Positions 1-8,396 of a stretch of DNA of 47,701 nt are shown here, piece by piece. The stretch comes from Chloroflexota bacterium (lineage in GTDB: Bacteria > Chloroflexota > Dehalococcoidia > Lucifugimonadales > Lucifugimonadaceae), in NCBI GenBank assembly GCA_002721675.1, contig PBLC01000009.1, positions 7,063-54,763 on the forward strand. Reading direction: 5' to 3'. The stretch's first letter is position 1. Every line of letters begins with the position of its first letter. Both the position numbers and the translations under genes were made by a program. The notes under the pieces are model-generated. The model was not told the DNA's origin. It made no database searches and worked only from the letters and a program-made list of their open reading frames with translations.

Positions 1-438
1 AATGAGGTAGCGATAGATGCTTTTTCCGGGGTTGGAACTTTTGCAGTACTTTTATCAAAATATGTAAAAAAAATATATGGAATTGAATCATCTCAATCAT
101 CAATAAATGATGCAATTTATAATTCAAAATTAATTCAAAACATAGAATTTATTCACTCAGAAGTAGAAAATGTATCATCTGATTTTTTTAATGAAAATAT
201 TGATTTTGTTATTTTAGATCCTTCGAGAAAAGGAGTTCATGAAGTAGCTTTGGATTGGATTGAAAAATTATTGCCAGATCGTATAGTATATGTTTCGTGT
301 GAACTCAAAACTTTGAAAAGAGATCTGGGTAGATTGACTAATAATTATTCCATTCGTAAAGTCATTCCTGTAGATATGTTTCCTCATACAAAGCATGTTG
401 AGTGTATAGTATCTCTAGATAGGACAAGTAAATTATGA
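1..438 (+). CDS. Partial (5' truncated) 23S rRNA/tRNA uracil-5-methyltransferase, RlmD/TrmA family
   Basis: Frame 1 is open from base 1: NEVAIDAFSGVGTFAVLL...FVILDPSRKGV...VYVSCELKTLKRDLG...DMFPHTKHVECIVSL; SAM-binding (DAFSGVGTF), DPSRKG and VSC catalytic-type motifs of the RumA/TrmA family. Confidence 0.85.
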   Translation, partial: NEVAIDAFSGVGTFAVLLSKYVKKIYGIESSQSSINDAIYNSKLIQNIEFIHSEVENVSSDFFNENIDFVILDPSRKGVHEVALDWIEKLLPDRIVYVSCELKTLKRDLGRLTNNYSIRKVIPVDMFPHTKHVECIVSLDRTSKL

Positions 439-650
439 ATATTTTAGGAATAGGTCCATTTGAATTATTAATAATTTTCCTTGTTGCCTTTTTGTTCCTA
501 GGTCCTGATAAATTATCAAAATTCTCTAAAGATTTCGCCAAATACATAAGAGGATTTAATAAGCAAAAAGATGAATTGAATGATTTAATTAATTCAGAAA
601 TAGATATTATTGATGAAGATATAAATGATAAAAAAGATTTCAAAAAATAA
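435..650 (+). CDS. TatA/TatB-family twin-arginine translocase subunit
   Basis: MNILGIGPFELLIIFLVAFLFLGPDKLSKFSKDFAKYIRGF: short N-terminal TM, FGP-like hinge, amphipathic helix; directly followed by tatC. Confidence 0.85.
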   Translation: MNILGIGPFELLIIFLVAFLFLGPDKLSKFSKDFAKYIRGFNKQKDELNDLINSEIDIIDEDINDKKDFKK

Positions 651-1374
651 GACTAACCCTAAAGATACTAATTCTTTTATGGGACACTTTTCTGAATTAA
701 GAAAAAGGATAATTTTTATTCTAATAATTTATTTGATTTCAACAATTATAGGATTTGTATTACATAGAGAAATACTAGAAGTAATCGTAAAGCCAGTTGA
801 GCAAATTAATGAATTAACTCAAGGCTTGCCAATATTTACTAATATTACTGAATTTTGGGGAGTAGTTATGAAAGTTTCACTACTTGCAGGTTTACTAATT
901 TCATTTCCATTTATTAGTTTTCAAGCACTTGCTTTTGTTCTTCCAGGGCTTAGATCAAACGAAAAAAAATTTACATTAATTGTACTTCCTGGATCAATAA
1001 TTTCATTCTATCTAGGTTCAGCATTTGGTTTTTTTGTACTTGTCCCACCCGCAATAAAATTTCTTGTATTTTTTGGTGGAGATATTTCCACACCTCTTAT
1101 TCGGATAGGCTCTTTGGTGCAACTGACAACGAACCTAATGATATGGATGGGTATTTCATTTCAGTTACCTATTATTATGTATTTATTAACTGTTCTGAGA
1201 GTTGCAGATCATAATAGATTTAAGGCTCTTAGGAAATGGTTTATTGTTATTGCTTTTATATTAGGTGCAATAATTACACCTACTTTTGATCCTGTTAATC
1301 AACTTATAGTAGCAATACCTATAATTGTTCTTTACGAGGTAGGGTTCTTATTATCTTGGATTTCTAAAAAGTAA
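625..1374 (+). CDS. tatC: Sec-independent protein translocase TatC
   Basis: MGHFSELRKRIIFILI..., polytopic, TatC signature; overlaps the upstream tatA/B-like gene by 26 nt. Confidence 0.93.
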   Translation: MIKKISKNKTNPKDTNSFMGHFSELRKRIIFILIIYLISTIIGFVLHREILEVIVKPVEQINELTQGLPIFTNITEFWGVVMKVSLLAGLLISFPFISFQALAFVLPGLRSNEKKFTLIVLPGSIISFYLGSAFGFFVLVPPAIKFLVFFGGDISTPLIRIGSLVQLTTNLMIWMGISFQLPIIMYLLTVLRVADHNRFKALRKWFIVIAFILGAIITPTFDPVNQLIVAIPIIVLYEVGFLLSWISKK

Positions 1375-1575
1375 TTATTTTTTACTTTTAGTAGTTTTTG
1401 AGGCTAAATCCTTGTCTTTTTCTTCTTCTTTACCCGCTAGAGAATCTTTGAATAATCTTATTCCTCTACCTAATCCTTGCCCTACTTCAGGTAACTTTCC
1501 TACACCAAAAACAACCATTATTATTACAAATATTAAAAATATCTCTAATGGACCTATTCCTCTTAAAAAATTCAT
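1375..1575 (-). CDS. tatA: TatA-family twin-arginine translocase subunit
   Basis: MNFLRGIGPLEIFLIFVIIMVVFGVGKLPEVGQGLGRGIRLFKDSLAG; classic TatA FGxxKLPExGxxLGxxIRxFK. Confidence 0.92.
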   Translation of the reverse strand: MNFLRGIGPLEIFLIFVIIMVVFGVGKLPEVGQGLGRGIRLFKDSLAGKEEEKDKDLASKTTKSKK

Positions 1576-1584
1576 ATTTATATC

Positions 1585-2244
1585 CTAATTTAGATAATTC
1601 CTTATTAATCCTACGACTTTTCCTTCAATAATAACATTATTATTCTTTGTAATTATAGAAGAATATCTTTTATTTGAAGGTCTGAGTTCAACTTTATTCC
1701 CATTTTTATATATTCTTTTTAATGTGGCTGTATCTTCTTCCACTCTTGCTACCACTATATCTCCTTGCCTAGGCTTATAGGAATTATTATTAGTGCAATC
1801 TATAATAATTATATCTCCGTCTTCAATGGAATCTTCAATCATTGAGTCCCCCATTATTCTTAATGCTAATAATTTATTATTGTTATTAAACATAGATTTA
1901 GACAAACTAACCCTTTCTTCTCCAAAAGAAGAGTTGTAAGCAATTTCATCGGTAGAGAGAAGATCAAGAGGTATTCCTGCAGATATTGTACTAACTATCG
2001 GAACAGAAAAAGATTCAGATTCCTCATTTGATCTTATTATGCTCCTAGCTACACCTTTTCTTCTGTCTAGCAATCCCTTTTTTTCTAAAATATCTAGATT
2101 ATAAGAAACAACTGACTTAGAACTTATGTTGCAACCAATTTTTACGTCTTCAATGGTTGGAGATATCCCGTTTTGGTCAAGATATTCACATATGAATTCA
2201 TATATGAGAGTTTGCTTATAAGATAATTCTAAGTACTTTTCCAT
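1585..2244 (-). CDS. lexA: LexA repressor (S24 peptidase)
   Basis: N-terminal winged HTH, AG cleavage site (STISAGIP), catalytic Ser (MGDSM) and Lys (TATLKRIY). Confidence 0.93.
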   Translation of the reverse strand: MEKYLELSYKQTLIYEFICEYLDQNGISPTIEDVKIGCNISSKSVVSYNLDILEKKGLLDRRKGVARSIIRSNEESESFSVPIVSTISAGIPLDLLSTDEIAYNSSFGEERVSLSKSMFNNNNKLLALRIMGDSMIEDSIEDGDIIIIDCTNNNSYKPRQGDIVVARVEEDTATLKRIYKNGNKVELRPSNKRYSSIITKNNNVIIEGKVVGLIRNYLN

Positions 2245-2305
2245 GTTTGAAAAGAGTAAACAACCTAAAGTTTAGTGTCAACCATATTTTGACGTTTGTA
2301 ATAGA

Positions 2306-2566
2306 TTATTTTTTTATGCTGGAGGATAATTTCTTTATCAATCTAGATTTCTTTCTAGCAGCATTATTTTTATGTAAAACTCCTTTTTGAGATGCTTTAT
2401 CAAGAGAAGAGATTGCCTCTTTTATCTTATTCTTTGTAGATTCACTATTTGGATCTTTTTCTATTGATTCTTTAGCAGATTTCACAAGAGTTTTGGCAGC
2501 CGAAACTATAGGTCTGTTATAAGTTGCATTTTTTTTAGATGTTCTTAAACTTTTTTTGCTAGGCAT
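2306..2566 (-). CDS. rpsT: 30S ribosomal protein S20
   Basis: MPSKKSLRTSKKNATYNRPIVSAAKTLVK...SLDKASQKGVLHKNNAARKKSRLIKKL. Confidence 0.93.
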   Translation of the reverse strand: MPSKKSLRTSKKNATYNRPIVSAAKTLVKSAKESIEKDPNSESTKNKIKEAISSLDKASQKGVLHKNNAARKKSRLIKKLSSSIKK

Positions 2567-4493
2567 TATTTCTATTTATCGTTTCAATATTATCTACGCC
2601 ATCTATTGTTTCTATAATGGAGTAAATTTTATTCTGTTGTTCTAAACCGTTAGAGTCTACTGTAATTAGAATACTTTTTCCAGTATCTATTTCATTTGTA
2701 GATATTCCAGTTATATTTAACCCCTCATTAGATATTATGTTTGTTACATCTCTAATTAAGCCAACTCTGTCGGCAACATCTATCTTTATTGTGATATTTT
2801 TAATTTGTTGATTTAAAAAGCCAGATAACTTTTTCACAAGAGTAGGAGTGTTTATAACACCTGACCCAACTAGTAAAGCCAATTCATCTAATGATTCATA
2901 AGATAATTCATTAGATAATTCTCCTAAAGGAGTATTTATTTTTAATCTGCTTACTAGTCTATTTATGACATCAACCCCTCTTTCAATATTCAAGGCTTTT
3001 TCTTCTTTTCTGAACCATTGTCTAATTTTGAATCTAGATTTATTTGTGCTTACATAACCCAGGTCAGGATTTAGCCAGTCAAGTTTTGGTCCTTGGTTTT
3101 TAGATTTAATTATTTCGATTGTATCTCCATTTGAAATAACTGCATTTAGAGGCATATTCTGTCCATTTATTAAAGCAGAAGAAGCATTATTTCCTAGTTC
3201 TGTATGGACTTCATATGCGAAATCTATAGGAGTGGATCCTTCAGGAATTGATTTTATATCTCCTGCTGGGGTATAGCAGTAAATTCTTTCCTTAAGAATA
3301 TCTGTTTTGATTGAGTCAATATAGTTTTCATCTTCTGGTAACTCAATTTGCCAGTCAATTAAATTCCTAAACCAATTCAATTTATTCATATATGCTCCGT
3401 CTAAATTTTCTGGAATGTCTTTATATTGCCAATGAGCTGCAATTCCTCTTTCTGCAATTTCATGCATTTCTTTAGTTCTGATTTGTATTTCGACAGGGTA
3501 ACTATCGAGGCACATCACAGTTGAATGTATAGATTGATACATGCTTTCTTTAGGATTTGCTATGTAGTCATCAAATTCACCAGGAATAGGTCTCCATAAT
3601 TCATGCAAAACTCCTAAAGATGCATAACAATCTTGAACTGAATTAACTATTATTCTAACGGCTATAAGATCATGTATTTCGTCAAATTTTTTACCTAAGA
3701 TAGAATATTTTTCTATCTTCTTATATATGCTGTATAAGTGTTTTGCTCTTCCTTCTACTAGGCAATTAATTGATGATTTTGCTAGAGCCTCTTCTAATAA
3801 TGAAGTTGCTCTTTTTGCATAATTTTCCCGTTCTTTTCTTTTGCCAGAGATTAACTTTGCTATTTTTTTGTAAGAATTAGGGAGCAGGTACTTAAAAGCT
3901 TCGTCTTCTAATTTCCACTTAAATTCCCATATTCCTAGCCTATGAGCCAAAGGAGCAAATATTTCCATTGTTTCTAGGGCAATTCTGGATTGAGATTTTT
4001 CATCTAATGCAAATAGAGTTTGCATATTGTGCAATCTGTCAGCTAACTTAATTAATATTACTCTTGCATCCTCAGTAGTTGAAAGTAGAAGTTTTCTGAT
4101 AGTAGCTGCTCTTGAAATATCTGAAGTAGAATCTGATATAAGATTTTCTTGGGTCGAGGAAGTTATTTTTATAGTTGGAAGTTTGGTAACACCATCGACC
4201 AAGGCAGCGACCTCTTTTCCAAATTTATTCTCTAATTCTTCATACTCTACTTCACAGTCTTCAATAACGTCATGTAGTAGAGCTGCAGAAATCGTAGGCC
4301 AATCCATTTTCATTTCCGCAAGATATATGGCTGTGTTAATTGGGTGAGTTATATAAGGCTCGCCCGTTTTCCTTTTTTGATCTTTATGACTTTCGGTTGC
4401 AAATTCAAGAGATTGTCGAATTTTTTCAAGATCTTTCCCAGATAGATATTTTTCAACTTTAGTTATTAAGTTTGTTTTATCAGTTGTAACCAT
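2559..4493 (-). CDS. RelA/SpoT family bifunctional (p)ppGpp synthetase/hydrolase
   Basis: HD domain (YITHPINTAIYLAE...LLHDVIEDCEV), synthetase domain (HDLIAVRIIV...HSTVMCLDSYPVEIQIRTKEMHEIAERGIAAHW), TGS (YCYTPAGDIKSIPEGSTPIDFAYEVHTELG), ACT domain. Confidence 0.95.
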   Translation of the reverse strand: MVTTDKTNLITKVEKYLSGKDLEKIRQSLEFATESHKDQKRKTGEPYITHPINTAIYLAEMKMDWPTISAALLHDVIEDCEVEYEELENKFGKEVAALVDGVTKLPTIKITSSTQENLISDSTSDISRAATIRKLLLSTTEDARVILIKLADRLHNMQTLFALDEKSQSRIALETMEIFAPLAHRLGIWEFKWKLEDEAFKYLLPNSYKKIAKLISGKRKERENYAKRATSLLEEALAKSSINCLVEGRAKHLYSIYKKIEKYSILGKKFDEIHDLIAVRIIVNSVQDCYASLGVLHELWRPIPGEFDDYIANPKESMYQSIHSTVMCLDSYPVEIQIRTKEMHEIAERGIAAHWQYKDIPENLDGAYMNKLNWFRNLIDWQIELPEDENYIDSIKTDILKERIYCYTPAGDIKSIPEGSTPIDFAYEVHTELGNNASSALINGQNMPLNAVISNGDTIEIIKSKNQGPKLDWLNPDLGYVSTNKSRFKIRQWFRKEEKALNIERGVDVINRLVSRLKINTPLGELSNELSYESLDELALLVGSGVINTPTLVKKLSGFLNQQIKNITIKIDVADRVGLIRDVTNIISNEGLNITGISTNEIDTGKSILITVDSNGLEQQNKIYSIIETIDGVDNIETINRNNA

Positions 4494-4533
4494 AGTTAGA
4501 TTTTCAACTACTTTTTCAAGTATTACAAGATTA

Positions 4534-5415
4534 TTAATCTAATGATGGTTTTCCCGGAAATAGTAATCCTGATGAGAATTTTCCTATTAGGTCTAAAAAT
4601 TGTTTTGGAAATCTATAAGTCTTTCCAGTTTTATCTTCTATTATCCCCTTAGGTGATCCATCACTACATATTGCATAAAGTCCAATATTTTCATTTTCTA
4701 ATTCAAATTGTATTTGATATAAAAATATACATTTTTCTTCGTAATTCTGATTTAAGGGAATGTCGATTGTTTTAATTAGATCATTTTTTTCATCTTCATT
4801 TAATATTTTTAATTCTTCATAAACTCCACCTGTGAGTCTACTAATTATGATTTTTTTTGAGTTATCTAAATTCAAAGACTCAACTAAATTTTCTGTCTCG
4901 TCCCAACTTATAGTTGAGCAGTTTACGTAATACGACCCATCTAAATTAGAATGAATTTCATAGTTTTTGTTATTTGTATTAAATATAATTATCCACCCTG
5001 GTGTTACAACTTGAGCATATAATTCTCCTGGTTTTGGGCATTCTAAACTTGCATTACTAAAAACATATTCTTTGTAAGATTCAACTTGAATATCTGATGG
5101 AGGAATATTTAATTCAACAGATAGTTCTGCAATAAATAGTCCTCCAAAACTTGGAATTTGAGGTGTAGGAGTCGGAATTGGAGTCGGAATTGGAGTCGGA
5201 GTTTTTATAACTTTAACTTCTGGAATTGGAGTCGGAGTTGCAAACATAGGGCTCATTTCACCTTTGCCTTCTTTTTCATTATTTATAAGTGCTTGAAAAA
5301 TAATTAAAAATACAATTGCAACAGAAAATATTACTATAATAATTGTTCCAATAATTTTAAATAGGGTTTTATCCATATTATAATTATAATTCAAAATTGA
5401 AATCAGTTCTTTCAA
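4534..5415 (-). CDS. Membrane-anchored protein with Thr/Pro-rich linker and a 'SLxCPxPGxxYAQVVTPG' domain; function unknown. Start possibly at the internal Met near 5376
   Basis: N-terminal TM, TPTPIPTPIPTPTP linker, NASLECPKPGELYAQVVTPGWIIIF...YYVNC. Confidence 0.7.
   Translation of the reverse strand: MKELISILNYNYNMDKTLFKIIGTIIIVIFSVAIVFLIIFQALINNEKEGKGEMSPMFATPTPIPEVKVIKTPTPIPTPIPTPTPQIPSFGGLFIAELSVELNIPPSDIQVESYKEYVFSNASLECPKPGELYAQVVTPGWIIIFNTNNKNYEIHSNLDGSYYVNCSTISWDETENLVESLNLDNSKKIIISRLTGGVYEELKILNEDEKNDLIKTIDIPLNQNYEEKCIFLYQIQFELENENIGLYAICSDGSPKGIIEDKTGKTYRFPKQFLDLIGKFSSGLLFPGKPSLD
5168..5203. repeat. Three tandem 12-bp units (ggagtcggaatt) encoding the PIPTP linker
   Basis: ggagtcggaatt x2 plus ggagtcggagtt. 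Confidence 0.9.
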
Positions 5416-5445
5416 AAACTCTGAAGATTAATAATTAAATTATTA

Positions 5446-5892
5446 CTAATCTTTCTTTAAAGGGACTCTAAAACTAACATAATAAAATCCAATCATTCCT
5501 GCCATTAAGACGATTATTTTAATTATGTTGTTAGGTATAGCGATTGGCGAAATAGGCAGTACAGCTAATAATATAAAAATTGTCATCATTGAAAGAGCGG
5601 TGATTTTTGCTCTTATAGGCATTCCTTTTCCTTCTCTGAAATCTTTTATATATTTTCCAAAAGTTTTATTTCTTATTAGCCAGTTGTATAACTTTTCTGA
5701 TGATCTTATATAGCAAGCAGCGGCTAGGATTAAGAAAATAGTTGTTGGGAGCCCAGGCACAAATATGCCAATAGCCCCTATTCCTACAAAAATACTACCT
5801 AGAGATATCCAAAAAAGCCTTACGAGAAGAAATCTACTTTTCTTCATTTCATGAGGCGAATTATTTTCCGGCATATTCCTCTTCTTTTTCAC
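5446..5892 (-). CDS. YbaN/DUF454 family inner-membrane protein
   Basis: LGSIFVGIGAIGIFVPGLPTTIFLILAAACYIRSSEKLYNWLIRNKTFGKYIKDFREGKGMPIRAKI. Confidence 0.88.
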   Translation of the reverse strand: MKKKRNMPENNSPHEMKKSRFLLVRLFWISLGSIFVGIGAIGIFVPGLPTTIFLILAAACYIRSSEKLYNWLIRNKTFGKYIKDFREGKGMPIRAKITALSMMTIFILLAVLPISPIAIPNNIIKIIVLMAGMIGFYYVSFRVPLKKD

Positions 5893-6958
5893 TCAAATAT
5901 TCTGCAAAATTTCTCACCCAGTCCTCATTATCATTTAGACTTGGTATAAGTTTTACATATTCGCCGCCATTTTTTTCAAAATCTTCATGATTTTCTACTG
6001 CAATTTCTTCAAGAGTTTCTAAACAATCTGCAGTAAATGAGGGGCAAGCAACAGACACCTTTTTAATCCCTTGTTTAGCTAAATCTTCTAACACATCAAT
6101 GATATTTGGTTGAATCCATTTTTCAGGACCAAAAGTGCTTTGATAGCAAATTTTAAAGGGTTTATCAGGGTCAAGTGATTCTGAAAGTTTCATTACTGTT
6201 TTAACACAATGAGATTTATAGCAAAATTCATTATTCTCGCTGTCTTTTTCGCAGCAATTATCTACTTCTTGGCAATGTGATTCTGAAATATCTGCTTTTC
6301 TTAATTGCCTTACAGGAAGACCATGAAAACTGAAGAGCAAATATTCACTATTTTTATATTCCTCTGATTCGATAATACTTTTCTTAAGTGAGTCTAGGTA
6401 AAATTCTTCATTATAATAATGATTAATTTTAATTAAACTAGGGCTGTAATTTTCTTTTTTCAATACATTTTCAACCTCAGTAAATGTCGATCCTGAAGTC
6501 GCTTCAGCATATTGAGGGAACATAGATACAAGAAAAATTTTATCTGTGCCGTTTTCTTTAAATGTTTTTATTGCTTTACCTATGGAAGGGTTTCCATATC
6601 TCATACCAATTTCGACGTTATTATTTGTATATTTTTTTAATTTTTCTGCAAATTTAATTGTATTAACAAGTAATGGGGAACCTTCTTTTGTCCAAATGCC
6701 TTTGTATTTAGATTGTATCTTGCCTGGCCTAAAAGGCAGAACAATAAGATTAACTATCATCCATCTTAAAACTGAAGCTACAATATTTCTCAATACATCA
6801 ATTCCTTTAGAGTATTCTTTTGGCCTTTTGGAAGGATAATCAAGCATATCTGGATCCGACAAAAATTGTTTTAAGTATCTCCTTAGCGCCGGGATGCTCG
6901 TTTCATCTGGAGTTCCAGTGTTCATAATCAGGTAGCCAACTTTATTTTTCTCTTTCAT
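5861..6958 (-). CDS. hemH: Ferrochelatase
   Basis: GYLIMNTGTPD, FSFHGLPVRQLRKAD, CYQSTFGPEKWIQPN, CPSFTADCLETLEEI; carries an internal Cys-rich insert. Confidence 0.93.
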   Translation of the reverse strand: MKEKNKVGYLIMNTGTPDETSIPALRRYLKQFLSDPDMLDYPSKRPKEYSKGIDVLRNIVASVLRWMIVNLIVLPFRPGKIQSKYKGIWTKEGSPLLVNTIKFAEKLKKYTNNNVEIGMRYGNPSIGKAIKTFKENGTDKIFLVSMFPQYAEATSGSTFTEVENVLKKENYSPSLIKINHYYNEEFYLDSLKKSIIESEEYKNSEYLLFSFHGLPVRQLRKADISESHCQEVDNCCEKDSENNEFCYKSHCVKTVMKLSESLDPDKPFKICYQSTFGPEKWIQPNIIDVLEDLAKQGIKKVSVACPSFTADCLETLEEIAVENHEDFEKNGGEYVKLIPSLNDNEDWVRNFAEYLSEKEEEYAGK

Positions 6959-7109
6959 AGAAGATGCAATTAGATACTAGTTAAGTAGTTGTTTTAAAAC
7001 AGTCTGTGAAATATATACATTATTTTATTATTTTTTAGCAAATAAATTGTTGTGAAAAACAAGAATTAACAAAAAGTTAACATAATATTTAGTAAATTAG
7101 TAGAAATGT

Positions 7110-7130
7110 ACTTGACTTAAGTGGTCAAGT
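7110..7130. promoter_or_regulatory. Candidate operator: ACTTGAC-N7-GTCAAGT inverted repeat upstream of the iron transporter
   Basis: acttgac ttaagtg gtcaagt, perfect 7-bp arms, about 50 bp upstream of the SBP start codon. Confidence 0.4.
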
Positions 7131-7180
7131 TTAATAAAAAGTATATCAAATTAGTCAACTATAACAGAAAGGTTTAGGCT

Positions 7181-8326
7181 ATGAAGAATTTATTTATAAG
7201 TATATTTATCTCTTCTTTGGCTCTTTTTGCTTTAGCTTGTGGATCTACTGAGGCGGAAGTTCAAGTAGTAAAAGAAGTCCAAGAAGTTGAAGTTATTAAA
7301 GAGGTACCCGTAGAAGTTGTTAGAGAAGTCGCGGTTGTAGAAGAGAGGGTAAAAGAAGTTGAAGTTATTAAAGAAGTAGAAGTTGAGAAAACTCCAAAAA
7401 CTTTAGTAATTTACTCTGGAAGGAGCGAGTCATTGGTTGGTCCAATTATTGCTCAATTCTCAGAGGCAACTGGAACTCCAGTTGAAGTAAAATATGGAAA
7501 AACAGCTGCTATGGCTGCTACTTTATTAGAAGAGGGAGATAAGACTCCAGCTGATGTGTTCTTTGCACAAGATCCGGGAGGATTAGGTGCTGTTGAATCA
7601 ATGTTGGCAACTCTTCCAGCAAATATTACAGAGTTAGTACCTGACTGGGCAGATTCTCCTGATCGTAAATGGACAGGTATCTCTGGAAGAGCAAGGGTGG
7701 TAGTGTACAACACGGATGCAATTAGTGACCCTGCCACTCAGCTCCCTGATAACATTTATGATTTTATTGATCCTAAATGGAAAGGAAAGATTGGATGGCC
7801 TCCAACCAATAGCTCTTTTCATGCTATGGTTACCGGAATGAGGCAAACTTGGGGTGAAGAAAAGACAAAGACTTGGCTTGAAGGAATAGTAGCCAATGGA
7901 GCCAACGTTTATGCTAAAAATACTCCAACAGTTGAAGCAGCAGGAGCTGGTGAAATTGAAGTAGGATTTGTTAATCACTACTATTTGCACAGATTCATAG
8001 CTGCTAATACAGAAAGCTTCAAAGCAAGAAACTACTTCCTTCCTGGAGGTGGACCTGGTTCGGTTGTTTTGGTTGCAGGTGCAGGGGTATTAGAAGCATC
8101 TGATAACTCAGATGGAGCAGAAGCATTCATTAAATTTATGCTTTCTAAGCCAGCTCAGGCATACTTTGCTAACGAGACTTATGAGTATCCTCTTGTTGAA
8201 GGTGTTAAGAAAAATCACCTTCTTCCAGATCTTGATACATTAAATCTTCCAGATATTGATATATCTGATTTAGGAGATATAGCGGCCACTCAAAAGTTAT
8301 TGCAAGAAACAGGAGCTCTTCCATAA
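7181..8326 (+). CDS. Fe(3+) ABC transporter substrate-binding lipoprotein (FutA/FbpA-like)
   Basis: Lipobox LALAC; LVIYSGRSESLVGPIIAQFSEATGTPVEVKYGKTAAMA...VGFVNHYYLHRF (iron-binding-type YY); followed by permease and ATPase. Confidence 0.92.
   Translation: MKNLFISIFISSLALFALACGSTEAEVQVVKEVQEVEVIKEVPVEVVREVAVVEERVKEVEVIKEVEVEKTPKTLVIYSGRSESLVGPIIAQFSEATGTPVEVKYGKTAAMAATLLEEGDKTPADVFFAQDPGGLGAVESMLATLPANITELVPDWADSPDRKWTGISGRARVVVYNTDAISDPATQLPDNIYDFIDPKWKGKIGWPPTNSSFHAMVTGMRQTWGEEKTKTWLEGIVANGANVYAKNTPTVEAAGAGEIEVGFVNHYYLHRFIAANTESFKARNYFLPGGGPGSVVLVAGAGVLEASDNSDGAEAFIKFMLSKPAQAYFANETYEYPLVEGVKKNHLLPDLDTLNLPDIDISDLGDIAATQKLLQETGALP
7281..7374. repeat. Direct repeat (22 bp, 72 bp apart) in the EVEVIKEV linker of the SBP
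   Basis: aagaagttgaagttattaaaga at 7281-7302 and 7353-7374. Confidence 0.85.
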
Positions 8327-8355
8327 TTAATTAGAACATTTCGTTTCTTCATTTT

Positions 8356-8390
8356 AAAAGAGAGAGAATTAACGTTCTCTCTCTTTTTTT
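8356..8390 (+). terminator. Rho-independent terminator between SBP and permease genes
   Basis: AAAAGAGAGAGAA-TTAACG-TTCTCTCTCTTTT, 13-bp perfect stem running into a T tract. Confidence 0.85.
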
Positions 8391-8396
8391 ATATAC

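Noticed and set aside
2272-2293. Possible SOS box: GTCAA-N7-TTGAC upstream of lexA and a shared TTAGTGTCA 9-mer upstream of recA
   Set aside because: The recA copy (36723-36731) overlaps the htrA stop codon and is in different context; the inverted repeat is not shared, and part of it serves equally well as a -35 (TTGACA) for lexA. Too weak to call a LexA operator.
4027-4347. ORFs antisense to strong genes (e.g. 4027..4347, 6546..6839, 7453..7990, 18515..20312, 34532..35620, 42561..43608)
   Set aside because: They lie opposite clearly conserved coding sequences, have no recognisable motifs, and are expected as frame shadows of the genuine genes.
5160-5240. Short tandem repeat considered as CRISPR-like or regulatory repeat
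   Set aside because: 12-bp repeat is in frame in a coding sequence and encodes a Pro/Thr linker; no spacers.
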